Assembly (NCBI RefSeq): GCF_030845175.1
Contig: NZ_CP132542.1
Location: 3,817,501 to 3,881,500, forward strand
Length of the DNA: 64,000 nt
Direction: 5' to 3'
Source: Coralliovum pocilloporae
GTDB taxonomy: Bacteria; Pseudomonadota; Alphaproteobacteria; Rhizobiales; Cohaesibacteraceae
The notes beneath the pieces were generated by a model, which was not told where the DNA came from, did not search any database, and was given only the letters and a program-made list of their open reading frames with translations. A program made the position numbers and the translations under genes. Positions 42,578 through 52,398 of the stretch are shown one piece after another; within the stretch, counting starts at the first letter, position 1; the number at the start of each line of letters is the position of its first letter.

Positions 42578-43897
42578 ATGATTTTTGGGGTGCTTTTTGT
42601 GTTGGGGCTGGCTTGCATCGTCTTTGGGCGGTGGGGGCTCTATTCGTCTGCCGGACAGGAGCTGTTTCCGGAAATGGCGGGTATCATCCCGGCCTTTACC
42701 GAGATACTGGGCTATGGGCTGATCGGTCTTTCTGTTCTCATTCCGCTGCTCCGCAAATTTGTTTTCAAAAGAGGTCAGCGCACAAACAAGACATCTTCAA
42801 AGGGTGGGAACAGTGACCCGGGCGCCAGGCCTTATGATGGTCCGGATTACGGGCGCCTGGCCAATTATGGTCTTCTGTGTCTGGTCATGACAAGCGGACT
42901 GCTGTTTCATCTGATCTGTGTTCTGACCGTGGATGCAGACGGGCTATATGTGCTGTCCATCTGGTTGAAGGCTTCGGATCTGGCCTGGGTCGCCTTTGGG
43001 GTGGCCCTTGTGATTATCCTCTTTGCATCAATCCTGCTGCTTGACTTCCTGAAGGTGCATTATGCAATCCGCCGGGCACGTGAGACCTCTTTCCTGGTTC
43101 TCGGCAGGGATCTGAACAACGGCACTATTCTGCTGAAGCCCGATGCAGCCCGTGGTGAGGAAATTGTCGCGGCCGGTTCCATCTATGACCAGACAAAATG
43201 GTTCTTTGATCGCCTTGGCGATCTCGAAGAGCGAACCATGATCGAGATCGGCCCAAGGGCACAGGAGAGGGCACAGGATCTGATTACCTTTGAAGAGCTT
43301 CATGTGCGCCGGGTCATCAGGTTTGTTGTCATGGAGCTGCTTCTGACCGCCATTCTGGGTCTCATCGCCCTGTCAGCTATCGGGACCTATCTTGAAGAGG
43401 AGGCCAGCAGCCTCTTTGTGGTGCAACAGGCGGAATCCTCTCTGATGACGGCCATCCTCTGGCTTTGGGATATGGCCCCCGCCCAGATGATGGCAACGCT
43501 TGCGGTTGCTCTGGCGCTCTTTGCCGGTCTGGTCAGGGCAACAGCGTCCGTGCACAAGACCCTGCGCCGGAAACTCGGTCACAGATTGATTGAGAAACGG
43601 CCGTCAGATCTCACAGCAGGCGATCGCATCCTCGGTGAGATCACCGAGCTGGCACTTGAAAACGCCCATTCCGAGCCAGGATCGCGGCCAAGGCGGTCGC
43701 ATGCAAATCTGCTTATCAGGTTCAGCCGGATCTTTGAGGTGCCGGTCTATCTGCGGGTGAGCCTGCGAGATAACAAGGCCAGCCGGAACTGGCTCAAGAA
43801 ACTCGATCATGGCCTCCCATACAATCAGCGTTTCACCATCCGGGACGATTTCACCCTATGGCCAGACGATCTGGCTGATGAGGATTCTGCAATTTGA
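42578..43897 (+). CDS. large hypothetical membrane protein
   Basis: The protein has 439 residues from the ATG at 42578, which has an AGGG 6 nt upstream. A GTG at 42557 is possible. About seven membrane segments occur: two at the N-terminus (VLFVLGLACIVFGRWGLY and the one before FKRGQRTNK), two or three at 110-170, and two at 250-330. The cytoplasmic loop at 170-240 is charged. The C-terminal hydrophilic part (about 95 residues) ends DDFTLWPDDLADEDSAI. I do not recognise the family. Good codon use supports a real gene. Confidence 0.6.
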   Translation: MIFGVLFVLGLACIVFGRWGLYSSAGQELFPEMAGIIPAFTEILGYGLIGLSVLIPLLRKFVFKRGQRTNKTSSKGGNSDPGARPYDGPDYGRLANYGLLCLVMTSGLLFHLICVLTVDADGLYVLSIWLKASDLAWVAFGVALVIILFASILLLDFLKVHYAIRRARETSFLVLGRDLNNGTILLKPDAARGEEIVAAGSIYDQTKWFFDRLGDLEERTMIEIGPRAQERAQDLITFEELHVRRVIRFVVMELLLTAILGLIALSAIGTYLEEEASSLFVVQQAESSLMTAILWLWDMAPAQMMATLAVALALFAGLVRATASVHKTLRRKLGHRLIEKRPSDLTAGDRILGEITELALENAHSEPGSRPRRSHANLLIRFSRIFEVPVYLRVSLRDNKASRNWLKKLDHGLPYNQRFTIRDDFTLWPDDLADEDSAI

Positions 43898-44028
43898 TCC
43901 TGATCGTTTCATCACGATTTGGGCCGATGTATGCTTGGTGATCTGATACCGTGGGGGCGAGTCGGATGTGTCCTGCCGTATTAAGAGCTTCCTGAACCGG
44001 AGAGCCACCAACGACAATGGGGCAATGC

Positions 44029-45012
44029 ATGACGACAGATCAGACCATCCAACAGAATACCCTCAGAAAACGTGTCTTCGACAAGCTGGAGCCCACCGAC
44101 CGGTCTGATATGCCGGGGAAGCTGGTTGACCTGTTTCTGATCACGCTGATTGCCGTCAATATCATCGCCGTAGTGTTGGAAACGGTCGCTAGCATCAGGG
44201 CAGAACATCAGCGGCTGTTTGAGGTAATAGAACTGGTCTCGGTCGCCATTTTCACGGTGGAATATATCGCACGCCTCTGGTCTTGTGTTGAGAATCCGGA
44301 CTATACTGGAGAAACCAGTCCCCGCCGGGCTTATATGCTGTCGCCTATGGCGATTATTGACCTGATTGCCATTCTGCCTTTCTATCTCAGTTTTGTTCTG
44401 GCCATCGATCTGCGTGTGCTCAGGGTGTTGCGTCTGCTACGGGTCTTCAAACTGACCCGCTATTCCTCGGCCATGTCCATGCTGCTGAATGTGATCCGAG
44501 AGGAGGCGAATGCCTTCTTTGCCGGGTTCTTCATTTTGATGGTGTTGCTTATTCTGGCCGCCAGCGGTGCCTATCTGGTGGAGCATGATGCCCAGCCGGA
44601 TAAATTCGGTTCCATCCCTCATGCCATGTGGTGGGCGATGGCGACATTGACCACGGTGGGTTATGGCGATGTGACTCCTGTTACTCCGGCTGGCCAGTTT
44701 TTCGGGGCGCTGGTCACAGTAATCGGGGTTGGCATGGCCGCGCTCCCTGCCGGTATTCTGGCCTCAGGCCTGGCTGATCAGTTGCGTCGCAACCGGGAAG
44801 AACTGACCAGCGAACTGAGACGCGCGCTCGAAGATGGCATTATCGACGAGAATGAGGAAAGTGAACTGGAAGAACTGCGCAAATCCCTCGGCCTCAGTCA
44901 GCGGATTGCCCGAGAAGTGCGCAAAAGCGTCCATGACCAGCGCGAAGCCAGCGAAACCTTCTGCTGCCCGGAATGCGGAACAGTGACTGTCAGGGAGGTG
45001 GTGCAGAAGTAG
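44029..45012 (+). CDS. voltage-gated potassium channel, KvAP-like
   Basis: The protein has 327 residues from the ATG at 44029, which has a GGGG 5-6 nt upstream. An ATG at 44017 would add four. Six membrane segments form a voltage sensor and pore. S4 is near 127-145 (LRVLRVLRLLRVFKLTR, with Arg every third residue), and the K+ selectivity filter is TTVGYGDVTP near 207-216. The C-terminal cytoplasmic tail has a predicted helix (EELTSELRRALEDGIIDENE) and a Cys-pair motif CCPECG near 312. The tail may bind zinc or sense redox. Tetramer formation is expected from the family. Confidence 0.93.
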   Translation: MTTDQTIQQNTLRKRVFDKLEPTDRSDMPGKLVDLFLITLIAVNIIAVVLETVASIRAEHQRLFEVIELVSVAIFTVEYIARLWSCVENPDYTGETSPRRAYMLSPMAIIDLIAILPFYLSFVLAIDLRVLRVLRLLRVFKLTRYSSAMSMLLNVIREEANAFFAGFFILMVLLILAASGAYLVEHDAQPDKFGSIPHAMWWAMATLTTVGYGDVTPVTPAGQFFGALVTVIGVGMAALPAGILASGLADQLRRNREELTSELRRALEDGIIDENEESELEELRKSLGLSQRIAREVRKSVHDQREASETFCCPECGTVTVREVVQK

Positions 45013-45015
45013 GAG

Positions 45016-45912
45016 TTACTCCCCCACCAGAACCTCGCGGACAGCGCGTCCCCGGCGGGTGTCGAGAAAGCCCGGGCGGGAGAGGAGCCAGTAGCCTGCG
45101 TCTGACTTGAGGCTGTGGTTTGAGACACGGACCAGGCTGCGGCTGGCGAGAAGATCTGTCACCACCCCGAGCCAGCCAAGCGCGACCCCGGCCCCGCTCA
45201 GGGCCATATGCAGGGCAAGGCCGTGATCGGTGACCGAGATACGGTTTTCCGGCAGCTCAGAAATCAGATCCTGGCTCTGGTGCCAGTCTGCCCAGGTTAC
45301 CCAGCGCTGTTCTGCGTCCTCCTGCTCGATGATCGGAGCGGCTTTGAAGAAGGCTTCTTCATTGGTTGCCCCAATGGCGTCTACCAGGGCGGGCGCTGCC
45401 ACCGGGCAGACATCTTCCGGAATGATCATGTGGCTTTCAAAGCCCGGCCAGTCGCCCCTGCCAAAGGCAATCCAGCAATCGGCATTTTCCTTGAACAGCT
45501 CGCGGTCGCTGATCACCGTGACAATGCGGATATCGGGCTGGCTGTCCGGTGCCGTTCCGCGCGCCACCTGCCCCAGACGCGGGGTCAGCCAGTAATTGGC
45601 CAGCCCCGGATAGGTGGCCAGCGTTATGGGCGCGTCAGACACAGCCCGGCGAATGTCGCTGCAGGCCTCGCGGACGGAATCAAAAGCCGGAGCCAGCTTG
45701 TCGAACAGGTCATCGGCATAATGGGTGGGAACAAGCCGGTTGCTGCGCACCACAAACAGTTTCACCCCCAGCTCTCCCTCAAGCTTCTTGATCTGGTAGC
45801 TGATGGCCGGTTGCTGCACGTTCAGCCGTCGGGCGGCTTCCGTAAAGCTGCCAAGCCTGTGGCACATTTCAAAGGCCTGCAGGGCCTTCAGGCTGGGGAG
45901 AGATTCGCTCAT
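45016..45912 (-). CDS. LysR-family regulator
   Basis: The protein has 298 residues from the ATG at 45912. A frame to 45945 runs over the repeat region. The helix-turn-helix is at about 5-60 (LPSLKALQAFEMCHRLGSFT, then RLNVQQPAISYQIKKLEGEL), in the GcvA-like subgroup. It is divergent from the acyl-CoA dehydrogenase gene at 46029 and probably controls it together with the ligase. Two direct repeats lie in the gap. Confidence 0.9.
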   Translation of the reverse strand: MSESLPSLKALQAFEMCHRLGSFTEAARRLNVQQPAISYQIKKLEGELGVKLFVVRSNRLVPTHYADDLFDKLAPAFDSVREACSDIRRAVSDAPITLATYPGLANYWLTPRLGQVARGTAPDSQPDIRIVTVISDRELFKENADCWIAFGRGDWPGFESHMIIPEDVCPVAAPALVDAIGATNEEAFFKAAPIIEQEDAEQRWVTWADWHQSQDLISELPENRISVTDHGLALHMALSGAGVALGWLGVVTDLLASRSLVRVSNHSLKSDAGYWLLSRPGFLDTRRGRAVREVLVGE

Positions 45913-45913
45913 A

Positions 45914-45945
45914 AAATTTTTCAATGACCATCTTAAATTTTTCAA
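45914..45945. promoter_or_regulatory. phased direct repeats between LysR and acyl-CoA dehydrogenase genes
   Basis: AAATTTTTCAA occurs at 45914-45924 and again at 45935-45945, exactly 21 bp (two helical turns) apart. This spacing places both on one face of the DNA. The first copy touches the LysR start codon, as expected for autoregulation. Confidence 0.45.
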
Positions 45946-46028
45946 GATACTAGCACAGACAAATATCAGGTAAACGGTCTTTCAGTCTTCAGTAACCTGC
46001 GCTGAATTTGCGCATCGGGAGGTTTTTC

Positions 46029-47204
46029 ATGACAACGAAACTGGACCAGATTCTGGACGCTGCACGCAGCCATACTGACGAGGTGATCAAGCCTAATGTG
46101 GATGCATGGAACGAGGCCGGTGTATGGCCGCGCGATGCGTCTGACAAGGCGGGCGCGCTGGGGCTGACCGGGCTCTATGCGCCGGAAGACTTTGGTGGCC
46201 AGGGCCTGCCTCTTGGCGAGGGCATTCGCGTTTATGAAGAACTGGGCAAGGGTGATGGTGCCTATGCGTTCGCGCTCTCCATGCACAATATCTGCACTTT
46301 TGCAGCCTGTGGCTATGGCACAGACAAGCTGAAGGATGACTGGGCACGGGATCTGACCTCGGGCCGTAAGCTGGCCAATTTCGCCCTGACCGAGCCGCAA
46401 TCAGGCTCTGACGCCACAAACATGTACAGCCGTGCCGTGATCAATGAGGATGGCACCTGGACAATCAACGGCGCGAAAGCCTGGGTCAGCCTGGCCGGTG
46501 AAGCGGATATCTATTTCACCGTGGTCAAAACCACCGATGAACCCGGCCACAAGGACATGGCAATGATCGCCATTCCGAAAGACACGCCAGGCCTCAGCTT
46601 CGGGCCGCGCTATGAGACCCCGAGCTATAACTTCCTGCCGCTGTCCGAGATGTATATGGACAATGTGATTGTCTCTGAAGACAACATCATCCTGCCTGTG
46701 GGACAGGGCCTGCAGGGGTCTCTGATGGCGATTGATATTGCCCGTGTCTCCATTGCTTCGGGCTGCTGCGGGCTGATGGAAGCCGCCCTTGATACGGCGC
46801 TGTCCTATGCCAAGAACCGCAAGATGTTCAAAGGCAGCAATCTGGACCTGGACGGCATCCAGTGGATGCTGGGCGAGGTGGCAACCGAGCTTGAAGCCTC
46901 GCGCCTGCTCTATCGTGCCGCGGCCAATGCTCTTGGCACGCCGGAAGGTCCGCTGATGGCGGCGCATGCCAAGCGGTTTGTGCCTGATTGTGCAGTAAAG
47001 GCTGCCAACACCTGCACCCAGGTTCTGGGTGGCATGGGGCTGCTGAAACCCTATGGCATGGATCGGTTGAGCCGCCTGTCGCAGATGCTGCGCATTGTGG
47101 ATGGCACAACGGAAATCAGCCGGGTTGTTATTGGCCGCAGCCTCAAAAAGCGGGCTGAGGGTCTACCTGATCTGCCGGTTCCCAAAGGCTTCGGCGAGCG
47201 CTAA
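46029..47204 (+). CDS. acyl-CoA dehydrogenase
   Basis: The protein has 391 residues from the ATG at 46029, which has GGGAGG 7 nt upstream. FAD-dependent acyl-CoA dehydrogenase motifs are present: [15 protein letters not shown] near 118, [20 protein letters not shown] near 145 and a [20 protein letters not shown] segment near 240. [20 protein letters not shown] near the end includes the catalytic-region Gly-Thr-Thr-Glu. Chain length of the substrate is unknown. It is followed after 102 bp by an acyl-CoA ligase gene, so the pair probably activates and oxidises a short- or medium-chain acid under the divergent LysR gene. Confidence 0.93.
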   Translation: MTTKLDQILDAARSHTDEVIKPNVDAWNEAGVWPRDASDKAGALGLTGLYAPEDFGGQGLPLGEGIRVYEELGKGDGAYAFALSMHNICTFAACGYGTDKLKDDWARDLTSGRKLANFALTEPQSGSDATNMYSRAVINEDGTWTINGAKAWVSLAGEADIYFTVVKTTDEPGHKDMAMIAIPKDTPGLSFGPRYETPSYNFLPLSEMYMDNVIVSEDNIILPVGQGLQGSLMAIDIARVSIASGCCGLMEAALDTALSYAKNRKMFKGSNLDLDGIQWMLGEVATELEASRLLYRAAANALGTPEGPLMAAHAKRFVPDCAVKAANTCTQVLGGMGLLKPYGMDRLSRLSQMLRIVDGTTEISRVVIGRSLKKRAEGLPDLPVPKGFGER

Positions 47205-47306
47205 AATTCAGATTCGGGACAAATGATCAGACCCGCGCCGGGACAGAACCGAAACAACAGGTTTGAGAGTGCGGGTCGAAACCCCTGACGGTTCGGGAGG
47301 ACGACC

Positions 47307-48944
47307 ATGAAAGAGCAGTTTGACGCCTTTGGCCAGACAGGAGCCAACCATGTGCCCCTGTCACCCCTGTCCTTTCTGAACCGGGCGGAAAGTCTGTTTC
47401 CAGACCGGACAGCGGTGATTTATGGCGACTTGCGGCTGAGCTGGCAGGAGGTCGGGCAGCGGGTCCGTTCGGTGGCCGCCGGGCTGCAGGCCATGGGCAT
47501 TGGCGAGGGGGACACGGTGACGGTCCTCGCCCCCAATATCCCTGAACTGTTCGAGCTGCATTTCGCCGTCCCCCTCTCCGGTGGTGTACTGAACACGCTG
47601 AACACCCGGCTTGAAGCGGAAACCATCGCCTATATCCTCGACCATGCGGACAGCAGGCTGGTGATTGCCGACCGGGAATTGCTGCCGCTTCTGAAAGATG
47701 CCTTTGAGCGTCTCGGACGCACCATTCCGCTGGTTGAGATCAATGACCCGGCCACCAGCATTGAGATGACGCTGGGCGGTGCAGGTTATGACACGCTTCT
47801 GTCGGCAGAGCCGATAACGGGTCTTCTGCCCCTGCCACAGGATGAATGGCAGGCCATTGCGCTCAACTATACGTCCGGTACATCCGGCAAGCCGAAGGGC
47901 GTGGTCTATCATCATCGCGGGGCCTATCTCATGGCGCTCGGCACGGTGCCAGCCTGGCAGGTGGCGCCTTTCCCGGTCTATCTGTCCATCGTGCCCATGT
48001 TCCATTGCAATGGCTGGGGGCATCCGTGGATGATGGCGCTGACCGGCGGCACCATGGTCTTTACCCGCATGCCGCTTCCCGCTCTCATCTTCAAGGCGAT
48101 TGAAGAGCATGGGGTGACCCATCTGGGCGCGGCACCGATTGTGCTGCAGATGCTGGCTGAATCCGAGCACGCCCCGCAGAAACCTCTGTCGCCCCCGATC
48201 CGGGTGATGACAGCGGGTGCTCCGCCTCCCCCGGCTATCCTGCAGAAATCCAAGGAAATCGGCCTTGATGTGATGCAGGTCTACGGGCTGACGGAAACCT
48301 ATGGCCACATCACTCAATGCCTCTGGCAGGACGCCTGGGCTGAGGCCTCCCCGGATGAACAGGCCCGCCTGCAGGCCCAGCAGGGCATTGCCTTCCCCAT
48401 GGTGGAAGCGGTTGCGGTAATCAATACCGAGACCGGCGAGGAAGTCCCCCGCGATGGCGAGACACAGGGCGAGATTGCCATTCGCGGCAATACGGTGATG
48501 AAGGGCTATTACAAAGATCAGGACGCATCCGAAAAGGCTTTCAAGGATGGCTGGTTCTGGTCCGGTGATGCGGCCGTTGTCCATCCGGACGGTTATATCC
48601 AGATCCGCGACCGGCTGAAGGATGTGATCATCTCGGGCGGTGAGAATATCTCATCGGTGGAAGTGGAAGCCGTGCTCTACCGGCATCCGGCCGTGCAGGC
48701 AGCGGCCGTTGTGGCCCGGCCTGACGAGAAATGGGGCGAATCCCCTTGCGCTTTTGTGGAAGTCCGCGACGGCGAAGCCCTCACCCCCGAAGACGTCATC
48801 AGCTTCTGCCGAGAAAACCTCGCAGGCTTCAAAACCCCGAAAACCGTCGTCTTCCAGGACCTGCCGAAAACCTCAACCGGCAAAATCCAGAAGTTCCAGC
48901 TGCGCGAGGTGGCCAAGGAGCTGGGGGTCAAGGAGCGGGAGTGA
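47307..48944 (+). CDS. acyl-CoA synthetase (AMP-forming)
   Basis: The protein has 545 residues of the ANL adenylating superfamily. Motif A3 YTSGTSGKPKGVVYHHRGA near 189-207 binds ATP, MQVYGLTETYGH near 325 is A5, and GWFWSGDAAVVHPDG near 413 plus RLKDVIISGGENISSVEVEA follow. A catalytic Lys is in TSTGKIQKFQLRE near 528. Its length and N-terminus (VPLSPLSFLNRAESLFPDRT) match the PRK08162-type medium-chain ligases. It lies after acyl-CoA dehydrogenase with its own strong Shine-Dalgarno (GGGAGGACG). A 3-methylmercaptopropionate ligase role (DmdB) was considered but is not supported by the sequence. Confidence 0.92.
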   Translation: MKEQFDAFGQTGANHVPLSPLSFLNRAESLFPDRTAVIYGDLRLSWQEVGQRVRSVAAGLQAMGIGEGDTVTVLAPNIPELFELHFAVPLSGGVLNTLNTRLEAETIAYILDHADSRLVIADRELLPLLKDAFERLGRTIPLVEINDPATSIEMTLGGAGYDTLLSAEPITGLLPLPQDEWQAIALNYTSGTSGKPKGVVYHHRGAYLMALGTVPAWQVAPFPVYLSIVPMFHCNGWGHPWMMALTGGTMVFTRMPLPALIFKAIEEHGVTHLGAAPIVLQMLAESEHAPQKPLSPPIRVMTAGAPPPPAILQKSKEIGLDVMQVYGLTETYGHITQCLWQDAWAEASPDEQARLQAQQGIAFPMVEAVAVINTETGEEVPRDGETQGEIAIRGNTVMKGYYKDQDASEKAFKDGWFWSGDAAVVHPDGYIQIRDRLKDVIISGGENISSVEVEAVLYRHPAVQAAAVVARPDEKWGESPCAFVEVRDGEALTPEDVISFCRENLAGFKTPKTVVFQDLPKTSTGKIQKFQLREVAKELGVKERE

Positions 48945-49003
48945 GGGGGAAACACCTGCTAGTTCGGGGCGTTTTCCTGCTGAAATGTGTTTACTGATGG
49001 CAA

Positions 49004-49864
49004 TCACGCAAACCGTTTTGCTCCGGCAACGCAGAGGACGACCAGACCTGTCACCAGAACCATTCCCGCGCTGACCACTTCACCAAGCAGGAGGCCCGCG
49101 AGCATCAGGCCGAAGAAGGGTTGCAGCAGCTGGAGCTGTCCGACCCCTGCAATTCCGCCTGTTGCCAGGCCCCGATACCAGAAGATGAAGCCGACCAGCA
49201 TGCTGAACACCGAGACATAGGCAAGCCCGGTCCATTGGGGCAGGGTGACATGGGTCCAGTCCGAAGGCAGTGTGAACAGCGCAATCGGTGCCATTACGGG
49301 TAGCGACAAGGCAAGAGCCCATGAGATGACCTGCCAGCCGCCCAGGCGGCGCGAGAGGATTCCACCTTCCGCATATCCAAGTCCGCAGACAATAATGGCC
49401 AGGACCATGTAGAGATCGCCGGTCACAGATCCTTCTGCACCCTGAAACCAGGCAAAACCTGCAACAAGGGCACTGCCCAGACCGGAAAAAATCCAGAAAA
49501 CCGGATGTGGCCGCTCACCGCCGCGCAAGACGCCGAAAAAGGCCGTCAGCAGAGGCAGCAGGCCGATGAAGACAATCGATCGGGCAGAGGTGATGTGCTC
49601 AAGCGCCAAGGCTGTGCATAGCGGGAAACCCACAACAACACCGAAAGCCACGATTGTCAGCGACCTGATATCGCTCTTTAAGGGGCGTTTCTCCTGTAAG
49701 ACCAGAAGGCACAGAACCCCGAGCCCGGTTGCAATCACAGCCCGGGCAGCGGTCAGAAACACAGGGTCAAACCCGCCAACGGCCACCCGTGTTGCGGGAA
49801 GTGAGGCGCTGAAGATGATCACGCCCAGCAAACCGTTCCCCCAACCTGCCATCCGTCTCTGCAT
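49004..49864 (-). CDS. DMT-family (EamA) transporter
   Basis: The protein has 286 residues with ten membrane helices in two EamA repeats (first about 5-140, second about 145-283). FSASLPATRVAVGGFDPVFL near 17 and ALEHITSARSIVFIGLLPLL near 90 are typical. LLQPFFGLMLAGLLLGE near 247 belongs to repeat two. EamA proteins usually export amino acids or metabolites. It is divergent from the MocR-type regulator gene, so it is the likely target of that regulator. Confidence 0.9.
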   Translation of the reverse strand: MQRRMAGWGNGLLGVIIFSASLPATRVAVGGFDPVFLTAARAVIATGLGVLCLLVLQEKRPLKSDIRSLTIVAFGVVVGFPLCTALALEHITSARSIVFIGLLPLLTAFFGVLRGGERPHPVFWIFSGLGSALVAGFAWFQGAEGSVTGDLYMVLAIIVCGLGYAEGGILSRRLGGWQVISWALALSLPVMAPIALFTLPSDWTHVTLPQWTGLAYVSVFSMLVGFIFWYRGLATGGIAGVGQLQLLQPFFGLMLAGLLLGEVVSAGMVLVTGLVVLCVAGAKRFA

Positions 49865-49947
49865 TGTCCGCCTTCCCTTTGCTCTCGGAACAAAACTATC
49901 AGCTTGCGGGTGGCGTTGACAGAAACAGACAAGTACAATTTAGAAGA

Positions 49948-49975
49948 ACTGTATTGGTATGAAAGCCCATACAGT
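49948..49975. promoter_or_regulatory. inverted repeat in the DMT/MocR divergent promoter
   Basis: ACTGTAT (49948-49954) and ATACAGT (49969-49975) are perfect arms 14 nt apart, about 35 bp before the MocR-type start codon. Binding of the GntR-type N-domain there is plausible. Confidence 0.4.
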
Positions 49976-50010
49976 CTTAGCTTCAGGCGCAGTTTCTAGC
50001 GGAGCTTCTG

Positions 50011-51386
50011 GTGAAAAAGACAACCCGGACTGAAGAGGTCATGCTGTCTGTGACAGAGCGCATCGCGGCACGCACGCTGACGTCAGGCGACCGGCTGCCC
50101 TCCATTCGTCAGCTTGCGGCAAAGATGAAGGTTTCGCCCTCTACCGTGGTCGAGGCCTATGCACGTCTGGCTGCAGAGGGAACAATCCGCTCCCGCCCCG
50201 GATCCGGCTATTATGTCGCCAGAGCGACCGCGCCTCTTGTTCTCGCAGAGGCCGGGCCACAGGTGGAGCGTGAAATCGATCCGCTGTGGGTATCTCGGCA
50301 GTCGCTGGGCTCTGAGACGACCACGCTCAAGCCCGGCTGCGGGTGGATGCCTGCAGACTGGATGCCAAATGACATCATTGCCCGGTCTGTACGGTCAGCG
50401 ACACGTCAGGACCTGGCAGTTCTTGCCGATTATGCGGATGCCAGCGGTGCTGCAGACTTGCGGCAGCTTCTGTCCCGTCAGTTTGTTGATGAAGGACTTC
50501 AGGTCTCCGCCGATCGGATCATGCTGACCGTTTCCGGAACGCAGGCGATTGATCTTGTCTGCCGGTTCCTTCTTCAGCCGGGCGACACTGTGATTGTTGA
50601 CGATCCCTGTTACTTCAATTTCCAGGCGCTCCTGCGGGTTCATCAGGCCCGCGTTGTGGGTGTGCCCTACACGCCCTCAGGGCCGGATGTGGAGGCCTTT
50701 GAGGCCGTGTTGAGAGATCATCAGCCGCGGCTTTATATCACGAATTCCGGCCTCCATAATCCGACCGGTGCAACGCTGTCCCCGCAAACGGCCCACCGTA
50801 TTCTGTCTCTGGCCAACACCCATGGCCTGACCATCATTGAAGACGAGATCTTCGCGCCTCTGGAGCCGGACCCCTCCCCTCGCCTGGCTGCTTTGGATGG
50901 TCTCAATCAGGTTATTCGGATTGGCAGCTTCTCCAAGATTGTGTCTGCCTCCATAAGATGCGGTTACATCGCCGCCAGGTCAGACTGGATCGAGGCCCTT
51001 GTCGATATGCAGGTGGCGACAAATTTCGGCGGTGCCGGAACGTTCGCCACAAGTGTGATCAAAGGCGTTCTCTCTGACAGCCGCTACCAGCGACACAGAG
51101 ACCTGCTCCATTCGAAACTGAACCATGCACGCCAGAAGATTGCCGGGCAATTATCTGCCATCGGCATTGAGCCTTGGATCATGCCAAGAGGAGGGTTCTA
51201 TCTCTGGTGCACCCTGCCTGAGGGCCTGAGGGCCTGAGTGCGACAGAGCTCTCAAAAAAAGCGTTGACCCAGGATGTCGTCCTCGCCCCTGGCAATGTGT
51301 TCAGCCCTTCTCAGACCATGGACCGGTTTATGCGCTTCAATGTCAGCCAGATGGATGACCCGAGGATATTTGATATCCTGGCATAA
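50011..51386 (+). pseudogene. MocR/PdxR-type GntR regulator, frameshifted near the 3' end
   Basis: The gene starts at a GTG with GGAG 8 nt upstream. Residues 1-70 form a GntR winged helix (DRLPSIRQLAAKMKVSPSTV), and the rest is an aminotransferase-like domain with HNPTGATL near 249 and the PLP lysine in IGSFSKIVSASIRCGYIA near 307. Translation ends after 408 residues at 51237. Two tandem copies of CTGAGGGC (51218-51233) lie there. Removing one copy opens the frame to 51386 and restores the usual MocR ending (ELSKKALTQDVVLAPGNVFS, then MRFNVSQMDDPRIFDILA), 456 residues in all. The present protein lacks the last 50 residues of the effector domain and is probably impaired. Confidence 0.85.
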
Positions 51387-51410
51387 GGGGCTGAAGGGGC
51401 ACTGCCTGCG

Positions 51411-52295
51411 CTATTGCGGCATGGCAGCACAGAGCTTTTCTACCAGCGCGTGGATGCGTCTTGGTTGTGAGCGGCCAGGTGGGAAGATGATCTGCAACGG
51501 GGTTGGAGGTGATGCATAATCTTCAAGAAGCGGCACAAGCCGTCCGGCCTTGAGATCTGATGCGACATCAAGTTCCGATTTCAGCACGATGCCGAGCCCG
51601 TCGAGGGCCCATTGGCGGACCAGCATACTGTCATTGACGATTGAATTGCCGCGGACAGTGATTGTCTCAAGTCTGGTTCCATTCTGGAAATGCCAGATGT
51701 TGTCCAGTGTTGTGCCAAATCTCATGATCAGGCAATTGTGGTCATGGAGATCGGATGGACTGCGTGGTGTGCCGTTTGCGGCGATATAGGACGGAGCGGC
51801 ACAGACGATCCTGCGATGGCTTCCGAGGCTGCGGATGCGCAGGGTGCTGTCGGGAACCGTGCCGAACCGGATAGCCAGATCAAAGCCTTCACCGACAATA
51901 TCGATATAGCCGTCAGACAGGGACAGCTCTACCGAAATGGCCGGATGCTCCCGGGTGAAGGCGGTGACAATCCCGGCGACCATGTTGCGGCCAAGATCAA
52001 CCGGTGCGCTGATCCTGATCGGACCTGACAGGGTCTGGGCCCCGTGGCGGATGCGCGCATGCAGTCCGTCAACCTCACTCAGCACCACTTTGGCACCATC
52101 AAGCAGGGTCTGTCCCTCATCAGTCAGATGCAGGGAGCGGGTGGTCCGGTTGAACAAAACCACACCGTAATGTGCTTCCAGTGTAGACAGGCGCTCGGAG
52201 ACAGTGGTGGCTGAAAGGCCGAGCTCGCGTCCCGCAGCGATGAGGCTGCCCTTCTCGGCGATCTTCTGGAACAGGCGGATGTTATCAATCAACAT
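51411..52295 (-). CDS. LysR-family regulator
   Basis: The protein has 294 residues from the ATG at 52295. A longer frame to 52400 covers the divergent promoter and is rejected. The N-terminal helix-turn-helix is DNIRLFQKIAEKGSLIAAGR followed by LGLSATTVSERLSTLEAHYG. The effector domain has the usual AIRFGTVPDSTLRIRSLGSH segment. It is of the CrgA/DsdC-like group that often controls a neighbouring dehydrogenase. It is divergent from the quinone reductase gene with a palindrome in between. Confidence 0.9.
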   Translation of the reverse strand: MLIDNIRLFQKIAEKGSLIAAGRELGLSATTVSERLSTLEAHYGVVLFNRTTRSLHLTDEGQTLLDGAKVVLSEVDGLHARIRHGAQTLSGPIRISAPVDLGRNMVAGIVTAFTREHPAISVELSLSDGYIDIVGEGFDLAIRFGTVPDSTLRIRSLGSHRRIVCAAPSYIAANGTPRSPSDLHDHNCLIMRFGTTLDNIWHFQNGTRLETITVRGNSIVNDSMLVRQWALDGLGIVLKSELDVASDLKAGRLVPLLEDYASPPTPLQIIFPPGRSQPRRIHALVEKLCAAMPQ

Positions 52296-52302
52296 TATGC
52301 GG

Positions 52303-52316
52303 ATAATCCGGATTAT
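52303..52316. promoter_or_regulatory. perfect palindrome in the LysR/quinone reductase gap
   Basis: ATAATCCGGATTAT is a perfect 14-bp palindrome 8 bp from the LysR start codon and 83 bp from the reductase start. Its place suits autorepression. Confidence 0.45.
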
Positions 52317-52398
52317 GATTCCGTAAAGTGACTGTTTATCCGAAAAAGGCAAGTTTTTATCTAGGATCAGGAAAGAATAACCTGATAAGGACCAAGCC

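Noticed and set aside
47361-48584. A 407-codon frame antisense to the acyl-CoA synthetase.
   Set aside because: The plus-strand gene has all ANL motifs. The antisense frame lacks any motif.
47307-48944. DmdB (methylmercaptopropionate-CoA ligase) for DMSP breakdown with the acyl-CoA dehydrogenase as DmdC.
   Set aside because: The N-terminus and length fit general medium-chain ligases better, and there is no dmdA or dmdD here.
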